From NCBI GenBank assembly GCA_964006375.1, contig OZ023268.1:86709358-86773357 (forward strand): a stretch of 64,000 bases of DNA, given 5' to 3'. Shown piece after piece: positions 51,401 through 63,180 of the stretch. The position numbers and the translations under genes are program-made. Each line of letters opens with the position of its first letter. The first letter of the stretch is position 1. A model generated the notes under the pieces. It was not told where the DNA came from. It did no database searches and saw only the letters and a program-made list of their open reading frames with translations. This DNA comes from Tillus elongatus. Lineage: Eukaryota; Arthropoda; Insecta; Coleoptera; Cleridae.

Positions 51401-52065
51401 GAGAACTCAAAAATGTTGTACTCAAAGAGTTCTGTTCCATGTTTAAAATTGATTTGCACATTACTACCCCTCAGAATCCTAATTCAAATTCTCCTGTAGA
51501 ACTTTTACAGTCGACACTACTAGAAAAAATACGTGTCCTGAAAAATCAAGATCCAAACGAAAGCCCTCAGTCTTTCATGATCACAGCTGTATTGATCTAC
51601 AACCAATCTATACATTTTTCGACAGGTCACTCTCCTTTCAAACTGCTCTATGGCCCATATGATGACATACCACCTATTGATCCCCATCAAACAGTTCTCG
51701 AAGAATATAACAATAGACGCTTAAAAGAAATACTTCCATTTTACCAGTCTATTTATGAAAAGCAAAAGCAAAAAGCAACACAGCGTCTCGAGAAAATCAA
51801 CGAAACTCGAGAACAAAATATCCAAATTAATGAAGAAAACGTTGCAGTTAGAGTACCACCAGTCAGAAAGGCTGATCCCCTTTACAAAATCCATTCCGAC
51901 CCTATACAATTACCTCGCAATAAAATACTTCTTCCCCATTCGAGAAAGCAAACCGCTCATATTAATAAGACTAAAAGAGCAAGAAAGAAATTTCCTTCTT
52001 TAGACCCTGCTGTGCCTATGTCTGAGGACAGCCCTACTCCTTCAACTTCAACCCATCCAAACTAA
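48460..52065 (+). CDS. pol: Pol polyprotein (protease, RT, RNase H, integrase) with atypical catalytic residues
   Basis: 1,201 residues from ATG 48460, 23 nt after the gag stop; a -1 frameshift within the 40 nt overlap is the alternative way in. Protease: ILIDSGAS (D20). RT: WRLVVDYRKLNEKT, motif C YMDD (424-427). RNase H: TDAS (D574), YSTIEKELLSIV, TDHKPL, VADALSR. Integrase: H-H-C-C zinc region ending CDVCLQSK, then D925 (HLDVF) and E1014 (SPVEL). Odd positions: RT motif A reads TTLELAPGFHQI, with Glu at 362 where the family has Asp. PHGLRNSAITF departs from the usual PFGLKNAPATF-type motif B. Integrase position 978 is Asn (SNSDREL) where the family has Asp, 35 residues before E1014. The frame is fully open, so these are substitutions, not decay by stops. 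The copy was probably mobilised in trans. Confidence 0.88.
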   Translation: MQPKLPFFCLPSFGLQILIDSGASDSIMNPGPAYEFFSEYLYQKPFAMKSVGKISRGIDNIQFPILQEYGIKFPFDFHVMQWHDRFDALIGSAHFQKLKARINYETQTITLGKTEIPFYFELNPQNFKPFKQICVNSIKIPVNVENGTVLIPQLSDNTVTVEEAIATSHSGICTIPITKNTSDNVEVYFNERIKVTPLQNYYELNETIKQNQPNILKQIRVDHLNAEEKSRLFSLCHKYKNIFYHENSDLTFTNCVKHDIRTKDDEPIHVKSYRHPYHLNIEIQKEIQNLLDNKIIRPSISPYSSPVWIISKKVNSPEKTKWRLVVDYRKLNEKTITEKYPLPKVDEILNNLGKCTYFTTLELAPGFHQIELTPESSEKTAFSVNNGHYEYVKIPHGLRNSAITFKKVMHDVLKEFLYKSCFVYMDDIIIFSKSLQEHLLHIKQIFQKLRDVNLKVQLNKSEFLRKEVEFLGHIVTKDQVKANPNKIKCIKDFPIPKSQKELKSFLSLIGYYRRFIRNFAKILFPLTKCLKRDSKIDINDTDYVNAFRQAKKLITNSPILTYPDFTKTFHLTTDASNIAIGGVLSQNDKPIAYYSRTLNSAERNYSTIEKELLSIVENTKHFRPYLFGNKFTIETDHKPLVWLFSIKEPNSRLVKWRLKLEEFDYEIKYKRGKENVVADALSRVEINAVEEDDDLASIFNNLDPSELRVLNDDDLKDLGSNTQEDERHSDSQTQHTSAENPVFTMPISENPLNHFKYQIIMYYGPHNEIKTDNLFKNKCYRVYIQRQHELQQMTDFLKSYINPNNNYGILFLDPQLEHYFRIIASNLFNSSVKIIKCTKRLQDVTKTTEQKRTIQEYHEQNHNGTNETYAQLKTKFYWPNMKIQIDDFINKCDVCLQSKYDRNPYKTPSQGPLIASRPFEVIHLDVFSFDNCKFLTIVDLFSKYAQAYYIIDTTALTIVNKLRHFFSHHNYPSKIVSNSDRELKNVVLKEFCSMFKIDLHITTPQNPNSNSPVELLQSTLLEKIRVLKNQDPNESPQSFMITAVLIYNQSIHFSTGHSPFKLLYGPYDDIPPIDPHQTVLEEYNNRRLKEILPFYQSIYEKQKQKATQRLEKINETREQNIQINEENVAVRVPPVRKADPLYKIHSDPIQLPRNKILLPHSRKQTAHINKTKRARKKFPSLDPAVPMSEDSPTPSTSTHPN

Positions 52066-52255
52066 TGGCTAATTCAAGAGTATGTCGAAATCGCCAAAAT
52101 CCTAAATCATTATCTGAGTTTTTACTTTTACTTCAATCCCACACTTATAGAAGAAAACTATAATTAAATATTACTGTTTTTATAATACTATTATTATTAA
52201 TTAATACCCAATACTTATCAGAATATCAAATTAAGTTAAATTCAAGTAATAAATA

Positions 52256-52501
52256 GCATAACAGCCACATAAAAGCCACATACATTAAATTACAAAAGCT
52301 TACACATATTAGGGACAAAATAAACCTCATAGATGGTGCAAGATCAATTATAAGAATAACCACTGGCAAATTTAGAAGAAGAAAATCTAAAAGAAATAAA
52401 CAAACAAAAAACGTAGATTTATTTTATGCAAATGAAAGTGAGATGATGGTTCCGTTCAATAACTTAAAATCACAGATTAGAAAAAGATTAAGTTTCAATT
52501 A
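52256..52501 (+). pseudogene. Envelope gene remnant of the LTR element, middle part
   Basis: About 80 open codons between stops: HIRDKINLIDGARSIIRITT, then a basic run GKFRRRKSKRNK, then MMVPFNNLKSQIRKRLSFN. Position between pol and 3' LTR, and a basic stretch beside a Gly-containing hydrophobic segment, fit a decayed errantivirus-type envelope. Stops and frame changes on both sides (52066-52255 and 52502-53127) show the gene is broken. The call is mainly positional. Confidence 0.45.
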
Positions 52502-53127
52502 ACAAAAAATTTAGAGTCACCACCTTAGATGCAATGCAAAATAAACCATAGAATTTCAAATAATACCAAGTTAGAAATTATCAGAAAGTATAAAAGTATT
52601 ACAAGGAACAACCTTGCTTAATTTTAATCAGTTAACCAATATAGGAAATATTTAAGCTTAATCATAACGACGATGAATTATTTTCCACTAAAATCACATT
52701 TTTAAAATTTTTGAATACACCAAATTTAATGTTTATCCTTAAAAGACACAACTGTTATCTCCTAAACTTCCTATTCCAAGATCTTAATTCCTAATTGTTC
52801 CAACAACCCAAAACAACAAAGTCCTTGTATCACCTGCTTCGGTTTACCTGAAAACATCAGCATCAGAAAATCAGTATCACTAAAAAATGACATCAAGATC
52901 ATATAGATGGACCACCACAATAACACCCTCATAGCAAACCAGGAAAATGCCAAATATCCATGAACAGCAACTTATGGAAAAACCAGTCCAGACATTACAT
53001 GGGTACCTGAGTTGATACGACACCCACAGCCGCAACATCTCATCAGATTCAACCCTATACATCTCCAAGAAGCCAGCAAATTAAAAAGTCAGATGGAAAA
53101 AAAGAAGCACTATAATATACTGCATCC

Positions 53128-53310
53128 TTGGTACATTCAATACACATGGTAATGACTACCATAATCACAGTCATCCTAATGGTCATCCTGTGCTACATCT
53201 TCAGCAGACAGTTAAGAAGAAAGCCGTGCAGCACAAGTCCAAGAGCCAACTTACACCAAGAAGAGCCCACCGGAAAGAACGAGGACGTTCTTCACACTAA
53301 GGGTGGAGGA
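53128..53310 (+). pseudogene. Envelope C-terminus remnant: membrane helix and tail
   Basis: TTIITVILMVILCYIF is a convincing membrane segment followed by a basic tail RQLRRKPC. Its place just before the polypurine tract matches the cytoplasmic end of an errantivirus-type envelope. The same frame cannot be joined to the remnant at 52256-52501 without breaks. Confidence 0.45.
53301..53310 (+). promoter_or_regulatory. Polypurine tract
   Basis: GGGTGGAGGA immediately precedes the 3' LTR; primer for plus-strand synthesis. One T interrupts the purines. Confidence 0.75.
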
Positions 53311-53744
<434 letters not shown>

Positions 53745-54845
53745 ACCGATAACTCAAAAATTAATGGGCCGTTTTGATTAAATTTGGTAAATAAATTCGT
53801 TTTGCAAATGGCTTGGATAGGTTCGTTAGCCAGGAAAATCTGCCTAGGTTTTCCCGGAAAATTTTGTGTTTCTTTCGAAAAAAAATTATATCTCCGGAAT
53901 TAACAAAGTGACGGCAACCAAATTCGATCCTTGTAGGTAAGTTACCTACCAAAATTTAGCTATGTAGGTTAAAAGACAAAAAGGTATAGGAATTTAAAAA
54001 AATGGGGTTTTCCTCAAAACGTCAACGTTGCGATTTAAAACGTCAAAATCGGCAACATTTAGGCAAATAACTTGAATCTAATACGGGCTATGGAAATGAA
54101 ATGTCTCAAGAAGGATGTTTTACAAACCCTGAAGTTTTAGTTTCAATCGTCATTGTCCTTCATTTTACTAAAATGTTTTCAGAAAATTCATTTCAAATAG
54201 ACCCTTTCTCTGATGCTTGGCAGTAGTCGTAGCTAAAGAGTTTATCGTTTACTGGTAGATAATTTTTGTCGAATTTTCGTAAAAAATCAATAAAGCTCAA
54301 TATCTCCGTTATTGTATAAGATATGAAAAAAATTTGTATATATTAATTATAGGGTGTCTTGAGCTACATCTTAAAAAATATTTCTACAATCACAGGCTGG
54401 CCCATAAGTCGTTGGTGATACAAATTTTCTTTTTTTTTAGTGAATTTTTTTAATCGAACACGCCCTATGTTATATTGCATTTTTGCATTTTCCATCGAAA
54501 TATAATGCATGTTTGTAAGAAAAGAAATTCTGGATGCAGCAAGTGCGTTATGGTAGCGAATTCTGATCAAATGCTTCATATTTCAATAGCCCAATTTGCT
54601 ATTAACCTATAAGGTTGACCAAGTAGCGAGTTTATCCGGGAACACTTTAAGTTTACTTTTGGAAATTTTTGTACATTTTCACACAATAAAGTTATTTTTA
54701 TGAAACATGGCACATTGTTTTTACTATATAGGTTATACTGGTAACCAAAATTGATGACTCTTTTCTTAAAAAGAAAACACACATATTTGCAATAAAAATA
54801 TTTTTATGAAAATTCACTACCATAACGCACTTGCTGCGTCCAGAG

Positions 54846-55911
54846 TTTTTTAACATACTGGGGAGGCTGTGGTCAAAATAGGTTAACACAACGAAAGACA
54901 CAAAGGGACTTATTTTCATCTCTCTGACTATACATTAATCTGCTAAGTTTATGTAGTATCCCTTAAGACTATATAGTATATTGCCACAAGTACAATATTT
55001 ATTGGAACAGTCAAATTTTCAGAATATCTTCTATTTACTAAGAGCTATATAAACCTAGCTAACTTAAAGTCTTTAACAAAACACATGAAACCTACCTTGA
55101 CACTTTTATTACAAACAGCTTCATACATAAGTGATGTCACATCAAGTGGAAAGCAAACCTTGTATTTTATCAAATTACAAAATAATATTTTTCTTTTAAA
55201 CATTTATTAGTGAATTTTTATTATTTATTTTAAACCTTGTAATGTAATTTGTTTTATCAATAATTCTCAAATAGCTGCGAATTAAATTATTTAAAAATTA
55301 AGCGTTACAATGCTTATCGATATGTGCTACCCTAACGCACTTACTTAGATTATGACATTCAAGGTATTAAAGCGTAGATGGGTATGTAAACACGGGTTGT
55401 TAGATTACATTTAAACCTAATAATTTACCCTGGATCTCTCGTAACGTTACATCGGTTCAATTAAAGGTCAATTCCCAACCAGATTTCACATGAACTGTTA
55501 CATTAATTGAGCATCCGTTCCATGTAATTATCACTCCGGTAACGCATCAATCCAGACACTTTGCTTATCTCAATTAGACAAATTATTATCAGCTCCAAAT
55601 TAATATACTGCAAACAAAAACAACAGAGCTATGCGGTGATCGATAACGGAAATGACATAATTCAATCAGAGCAGACAATGAGATAATGGCCTTGTACAAG
55701 GGCTGTCTTTATGTTACTATGCTAGACATTTATCTCAGAATCATAATTAGAGGACTGCGTCTGCCCAGTCGTATATATGCCTATTGGGGAATTATACAAT
55801 ATATGGGGATAGTTGATATAGCTCTGTGTGTATATTAAACTAGCTGTTTGTAGTAGTTCCATCGACGCTAAACCTATACGAAAATTATCATCTAGGGTGT
55901 TCCATTCATGC
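54846..55911. other. No gene recognised; candidate single-copy DNA
   Basis: About 1.07 kb with few repeats; 55400-55860 is of mixed composition (TAATTATCACTCCGGTAACG, GCGGTGATCGATAACGG). One decayed hairpin remnant (CTACCCTAACGCACTTACTT, about 55328) recalls the TA-family 3' end. It could be host non-coding DNA. Confidence 0.5.
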
Positions 55912-55915
55912 TTAA
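55912..55915. repeat. TTAA target duplication, left
   Basis: TTAA at the left end, matched by TTAA at 58406-58409; the hallmark of piggyBac insertion. Confidence 0.85.
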
Positions 55916-58405
55916 CCCCGCGTCTGACATGTGAAAATCTTTAACATCTTCCGACATGTGGGGTATCACATACCCCACAATTATTATTTTTTTAATTTCC
56001 TTTAACTGAATTTTTGATATATATTTTTTATGACACTAAATACAAATATCACATTTCTTTATTAGCAACACAATAACTTCTTTAGAAGAAAAAAATTAAA
56101 AAAGAAAAGCTCACATCATCCTGTTTTAGGCAGTAAAAAAAACGTTTATAAAAAACTTTTATTTACAATGGTTCTATACCATCAAATAAATAGAAACAAT
56201 AGAATATAAATAATACATTGCAGTGTACTATATAAAAAAATTATATCAAAATATGTAAAACCAAAAAAGTTATGCATTTGCAAAGTGTCTACAATTTTCG
56301 CAGTACATAAGCGCGTGTTCTAAACATAACATTTTTTCGCAAGCCTCACATACATATTTAGTTTTGCGATCACGATTACGAGGACAAAAATCATATCTGC
56401 GCGGTTTGTTAGGTCTTTGTTTCTTTGTAGGAGGTTCTTCGGGTTCTCCTCTGATTTTGAGCAAAGCCGTCCTTATTTCTCGAGGTATTCTAAAGTTGGT
56501 CATTCTTGCTTTTTGATAATCATTTATCAATTCAAACCCCAACATTGTGAGAAATCTTTTCTTTTCAGAATTAATCCATTATTATTTTCACGATGAATTA
56601 TCTGGGAATTGATACCGGCAGTGTTCATTATAGAAAAAAAATAGTGTTAGAGGCCATCGTCGGCTATTGCGAGATACATTATAGTTTGCAGACAATTCAT
56701 CTACTGTATCTACCCCTCCTTTCGTTAGATTGTAGAATGAAATTGTTTCAGGTAGCTTATCTTCGGATTCATCTACGGAATCGTCATGATGAAAGGTTGA
56801 CATCAGCAGAATCACCTTGCCCTTTCTTGGAACGTACGATACTATTGTAAAATTTTCTTGAAAACCAAAAACACTTGACTTTATTCGTCGATTTCAAACA
56901 TTCAAAAATGTCGGAGGTGTTTCCCTTTTATTTTTTCGAATTGTACCGACTCCAGTCAGATGATGATTTGTACGGAGCTTTTCAAATAGATCGTGACTTG
57001 TGTACCAATTGTCACACGTAATCTTTCTGTGACTACCATCATATGGACTGACGAGCCGTTCCACTATTGCAGTTGGAGTATTACTAAGAGCAAAGGGCCC
57101 ATCAGGTTGCTTATCCACATATACCTCCATGTTTACTAAATAAATGCGTTCGGGAATCTACCAAAGCTTGAACCTTCATGCCGTACTTAGCCGGTTTATT
57201 CGGTATGTACTGGCGAAATGGACATCTGCCTCTAAAAGCTTCCAATTTCTCATCAATGGTTAAATATCTATCAGGCGAATAGGCATTTTTGCAATTATCA
57301 GTACATTTTTCTGTTATGGCTGTAATAGGTGCCAGCTTATCTACTTCGCGTCTTTGCGAGCGATTTTCTTTATTATCAAATCGCAAACATATAAGCAAAA
57401 ATTCAAACCGTCTTTAGGCCATAGTTACTCGAAATATTTCAAAATCGGTTCCGTCAGTTTTCCACAAATCCTTCAGTAAACGGTGGTTGTTTCGAAAAAC
57501 TCTTGCTAAATATAGCAGTCCGAATAAAGCTTTTAGTTCTATCTTATTTGTAGGTTGATAATAAGAAGATTTCTCCCATTCACGTGTTTTTTCCTCAATT
57601 CGTTGATTTGTCCACCGCGTAATATCGTCTATCATTTCTTCATCGATGAAAATAAGAAAACATTCAAGAGGACTTTTTTATCTCTAGCGGATCTTTTGAC
57701 ACCAGGCAATTGAGTTATCAGGTTCTCGCCTCGGGTTCTCACATTCCTGTTATAATATGTTTTTCTCCATTTAGTTCCATTTTTCCCTAAATAGTATTTT
57801 TCCCGATCTTGCACTATTTCAGATTCATTTTCGGTTACATCATTTTCGTGTGCGTTAGTGGTAACACCGGCAGCTTCCATAAGGTTACCTTGTCCATCTT
57901 CATTATTTGCTTCCTGCTCAACATCTGGATAGTCACTGTTTATGCTTACATTGTCTATCTCACTCTCATCGTCTGATTCAATTACTTCTTCATCTTCGCT
58001 TTGCACATCCTTCCACAGATCCTGGAGGCGACGCATTTCCTTTTCGTAGTCGCCCATAGTTAACCTAATGATTTCAAGGGCTGGCGAATAATATCGACAT
58101 TTAATAAGGAAACATACCTCAAAATTTGAAGCAAAGGCGCGTAAACTGCGATAGAAATTTATTTGAGAAATGTTCGAATTTTGTAACACAATCCGACACG
58201 TGGGGTTTGACAAACCCTAGATAAACTAAACCGTTCATTAACACAAACTCTAACAAACTGTTGTCAAAATGGCTCCGCACGCTAAGAGACTCGACAATTT
58301 CCGAAAGATAACGAGAGGGATATGCATGTGAGCGCGGTATTTTTGAAATCGTCGGACATTTTAGTTCTCTCTGGGTTTGTCACACCCCACATGTCGGACG
58401 CCGGG
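55916..58405 (-). mobile_element. Complete piggyBac element with decayed transposase
   Basis: 2,490 bp between TTAA copies. The left end is CCCCGCGTCTGACATGTG. The right end, reverse complemented, is CCCGGCGTCCGACATGTGGG. These form imperfect terminal repeats. A further CCGACATGTGGGGT copy lies 40 bp inside the left end (55955-55970), and CCGACACGTGGGGTTTG lies at 58190-58206 inside the right end, likely transposase-binding subterminal repeats. One transposase gene on the minus strand is broken by several frameshifts. Confidence 0.9.
56270..58057 (-). pseudogene. piggyBac transposase with multiple frameshifts
   Basis: Starts at ATG 58057 (MGDYEKEMRRLQDLWKDVQS) with an acidic N-terminus (SEDEEVIESDDESEID). 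Pieces in changing frames follow: MIDDITRWTNQRIEEKTREW (57414-57635), DEKLEAFRGRCPFRQYIPNK with KYGMKVQALVDS (first catalytic region, 57111-57398), ITCDNWYTSHDLFEKLRTNH (second, 56894-57130) and FYNLTKGGVDTVDELSANYN (third, 56588-56815). A Cys-rich tail FCPRNRDRKTKYVCEACEK / MLCLEHALMYCENCRHF ends at 56270. All domains are kept, including the C-terminal zinc-binding region that recognises the ends. At least four frame breaks prevent one protein. Confidence 0.88.
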
Positions 58406-58409
58406 TTAA
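58406..58409. repeat. TTAA target duplication, right
   Basis: Partner of 55912-55915. Confidence 0.85.
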
Positions 58410-58999
58410 AAACAAGTCGTGTGCGGGTGCTTCGCACAAAAATAATGTGAATTTGTCGTATAACATTGTTCTTTTAGACGCCTGTTGACTGAAATACAGG
58501 ATGTTGAAGTTCTACAAAAAAAAAGAATGAAACGAAATATTTTGTTTGGAAACAAAATTTACACCATTGGTTTATTGCAAAATACCACCCAATTTAAAAA
58601 TGTATGGTCTATTTGCTAGAAAATAATATAATTGTTCAATTTTTGTAGAGTTCATCGTTTTTAAGATAATTACGACTGAAATTATGAGTTACGTGAGTCG
58701 AAAAAACATATATAATCACTTGTACATTATTTCACATTTGATTTAATGTCGGGCTTGGAATCCAAAACATATAATTATTCCGAAATTATTAACACAAATA
58801 AGCTTAAAATAAATGACAATATCGAGGTGGCGCCCGAAAACAACTTTCTATCATGTAAGGCACACGCCTTATATAGAAATAAAGCGGGCTTCTGTTGTCA
58901 ATCTAGTTCCTAGGCAACAAACATCCGATAGCTAAATTGATAATCATTTGCAATTTGAATGCTGAAAAGTTTCCCGATAATTAAAAGGAATTAAAATTA

Positions 59000-60017
59000 A
59001 TTGTTGACGTTTACAAATAATACAAATAATAGTTTTCCAATAGACGGATTCCTTATTCAAGTACTTTTGCGGCTGTTGATAAAAGATTTCGGGAGAAGGG
59101 AACTTTTTTACATCATACCATTGAATATTCTCGTCCACGCTCCGTACGAACACCAAATTTTGAAAAAATGTTTTAAATGCTGTCGCAGAACACCTACATA
59201 CTACTGTTATAAAAATAGCTGCAGTTGGAAGTAAAAAAATCGGCGGTTCATAGAGGATTAAAAGAACAGTAGTTGCTTCCGTATCATTTAAGACGGGCAA
59301 CTGAACTTTTACCACAACATTCAAGCTCTAGGCTGAATTTCTGTACAATGGTAAACAAAACCAAGACAATAATTTTGTAAATACGATATTAATGACTGAC
59401 GAGGCATGTTTTGCAAAAAAAAAAAAAACGGTGCAATAAACCTACACAATCTCTATCATTGGAATGACAAAAGTCCACGTGCTACCATTGTTAATCATTC
59501 ACAATATCAGTTTAAAATCAATCTACTAGAATCTCGGCTGGACTTGTTGGTAATTGTCTCTTAGTACCGATTGAGCTACCTCAGCCTCTGAATGGGCTTC
59601 ATTATTTGGATTTTGTTTAAAATACGCTCCCACAATTACTAGAGGATATTGATTTACTTACGCGAAAATAAATGTGGTTTATACAAGATGGTGCGACACC
59701 ACATTATTTTCTGGGGATGCGGCAATTTTAAATATTCAGTTTGCAAGACGCTATATTCGACGCGATGAAGAGGCACCAGTAAAATAGCCACCAGGATCAC
59801 CTGATCTTAATATCCTTGTACTTCTGGAGATTTATGAAAGGCAAGGTGTATGCTACACCTGTAAAAAGTTGACAGGAACTATTTTGTAACGCATTTTGCA
59901 TGCCTCGGATATTGTTCGCCACGATGTATTAGTTCTGTTTGGGACAAGGCAGTATCTTATTAGTTGCATCAACTTATGTGTAGAGGTTAACGATCCACAA
60001 TTTGAGCATCTTTTATA
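59000..60017 (+). pseudogene. Mariner-like transposase relic
   Basis: Out-of-frame pieces give FPNRRIPYSSTFAAVDKRFR (helix-turn-helix region, DUF4817-like), RSVRTPNFEK, LMTDEACFAK (first catalytic Asp), FIQDGATPHYFLGM-type text (second), PPGSPDLN (third region) and a closing CVEVNDPQFEHLL-type end at about 60017. Many shifts and stops. The closest relative in this window is the DD41D protein at 5984-7051. Confidence 0.65.
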
Positions 60018-60104
60018 ATTAAAATTTAGATTTTTTATTACTATTGTGATTTTTGTTACTGTATTATTTGATTATTCTTTCTTTTTTAGTACTTTAACAT
60101 CGGT

Positions 60105-60425
60105 CTGTTTCCGCGACTATGGTCAATCACCGACCTCAAGCAGCAATTTCACGTCAGTATTCTGGAAATTTTGCTGGACCCCCGCCTTTCTGTAAAGGAG
60201 GTAGGGATCTCTAACGTGACCAACATCGTAGGAACACGAAACCGACGGCTTTACGCACCCTCCGAAAGGCGGAAGGTGCAGACATTCAACATGATTAAAT
60301 ACAATGCCACAATCTCGGTTGATGTTAGTTTTATAGAATGAAAAATTCAAAGGGGAACCCTGGGAATCTAACACAGTACACTTTGGTTTAGAGGCACACG
60401 TTCTTGCCACTAGACCACCGCGGCT
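60105..60425 (-). mobile_element. tRNA-derived SINE, minus orientation
   Basis: On the minus strand: GCCGCGGTGGTCTAGTGGCA (box A-like), TTAGATTCCCAGGGTTCC (box B-like), the body TAACATCAACCGAGATTGTG, GCCTTTCGGAGGGTGCG and the end GAGGTCGGTGATTGACC. Same family as the copies at 13.2 and 29.5 kb. Inserted between the transposase relic and the right inverted repeat of the mariner-like element. Confidence 0.75.
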
Positions 60426-60689
60426 GTACCAGTTTCATTTAGACCTTTTAATTCTCACTTATTGTCATTCATTTTAAGCTTGTTTTTATTAATAGTTCCA
60501 TAATATATTGTGTTTTTGATTCCAAGCCTGACATTAAATCAAATTGGAAATAATGTAGAAATGATAATGTTTTTCTTCAGCTCAAATATAAACTTATTAG
60601 TTATGCAGTTATTTTCCGATATTCTGTGTGTTTTTGGACTCACGATAACTAAATTAATATATTTTTTTGTAGAGCTTTCACTAAACTTT

Positions 60690-61340
<651 letters not shown>

Positions 61341-62194
61341 TATTTATATTAATTTTTTATTAGTAATTAATATTTTTCAAAAAAAAAACAGTATTTGATT
61401 TAGACCTGCCTCCTGCAACTTTCTTGTAACTGTTTTGTGTGTTTTTTTAAGTTTTGTTTGTTGCTTTTACCATGTGTAATTTTTTTTGCTTTGACTTAAT
61501 TCCCTCGAGATTTTTCTTATTTGGTCACGCAGATGTTACAACATAAATGCTTCGTATATCTGGTGTATCTAGTATAGACATTACAATTTATATGCACATT
61601 ATTATTATCACTATTATTATTTTCTCAAATTAAGTACGAGACAAGGACACATATTTTCATGTCTAGGGCTCCTTCAAGACAAATTTGTGGTGCCACAACT
61701 GGACCACGGAAAAAGGGGTTTCAAGGACAAACAGAGGTGTTTACATGACATTTAAATTAAATATATGTCACTTGATAATGGTGGTAAATACAGGAATATA
61801 AGTAAAACTTAAAATTAAATAACTAAAGCAGTTGGGTATTGCCCTATAAAATATCACATAGTTTTGCTTCTGTAATAAATGAGCATATGACGTACAGAAT
61901 TCCTAAACGTATGTTAGTACGTTGGTGAGTACCTTCCTTTTGCATGTGGCATTTATTTCAAAAATTCGAACATTGCGCTTATCTGCAAATTGACCTATAC
62001 TTTAACATTATTAATATTAGAAATGGAAACAACGCTTGTGTATTGGTAAAATAAATGTTAATAAGTTGTGAAAAAAGGTTTTACATTTTCGTGTACCTAA
62101 GTCAATTTTTGTAAGGAAAATGGCGAATTTTCGTGAAACAAATTGTTTCATCCATTTTTTTTTAAATTTTGGTCAAAAAGCTTTTCGTGGATAA
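61341..62194. other. No gene recognised
   Basis: T-rich and AT-rich DNA. 61630-61700 (GGACACATATTTTCATGTCT, AGGGCTCCTTCAAG) resembles 15358-15392 inside F2 (GGACACTTTAACGCCTAGGG, GCCCTTCAAGG), so a further low-copy repeat is likely. Confidence 0.45.
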
Positions 62195-62462
62195 TATCTT
62201 GGCAGGTGTGTAAATAGCTTGAAGAGGTTCATTTTCCAGGAAAATCTTAACAGTTTTTTCGAGAACATTTTGAGTTTACTTTCGGAAAATTATCGAACAT
62301 TTTCAAACAATTAAGTTATTTTGATGAAATATAGCACACTGTTTCTACTATATATATTTTATACCAAATTTCATGCCTTTTATTAAAGAAGACATACATG
62401 TTTGCCATTAAAAAGATTATTATGAAAATTGACTAGCATAACGCACTTGCTGCGTCCAGAAT
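62195..62462 (+). mobile_element. TA-family 3' module fragment
   Basis: GTTCATTTTCCAGGAAAATC through AAAATTGACTAGCATAACGC and hairpin ACGCACTTGCTGCGT ending at about 62460. Confidence 0.7.
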
Positions 62463-63180
62463 TTAGATCCAATGCCTTCGTGCCATACATTTCATTTCCT
62501 CACACAACTTTTCTAGAGAACGCAGACCAATTTTCAGTTCTTTTTTATCGTGTGGATTCTGGCGAGGTTGCGAACAATCGTTTGTAAAGCTTTCGGCGTG
62601 TAATAATACGTATTTGTCCGTTAGACACAATTAATCTGGTTTTAACGATGTTGCAGCCACATACCACTTCTATTCCTGAATGTCGATTCTAATATTAGTC
62701 GCAGGAGATTCGGTGAATTATCGTTCTATTGTCTTTATTGATTGCTTTGTTTCTCTCCCGTGTGCGCCTTCTGTAGATCTCCAATTTTGATTTAGAGGAT
62801 GTTCAACGTAAACAGATAACAATTTGCCTGATATCGAGGAGGGAAGTGTTCAACTTGATACCTAACTTGTTACCCCGGTGTTAATTACATGTAGCGGCTG
62901 CTCAATTACAGTGACCGTCAATGTGGGATGTAAATTAGGATTCACATTGAACATGATTGATTTATTACTGTGACATTCCGACATTTAATACAAGCTGAAA
63001 TTATACTGGGTCTTTAATTATAATACGCCAGCATCAGTTTCGGAGTTCTTCCTCTGACAGTGAATACAACATCTTAACCTAAATAAAACATCTGAATTCA
63101 TACTAAAGACAGGTGTAGAGACTCATTTTCTGAATTCCTACTACGACGCGTGTTTTTAAAGTAAGTAACGTTTTGAAATT
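62463..63180. other. No gene recognised; candidate single-copy DNA
   Basis: About 700 bp of balanced composition with none of the repeat families described here. AATTACATGTAGCGGCTGCT and neighbouring text give no recognised product. Confidence 0.45.
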
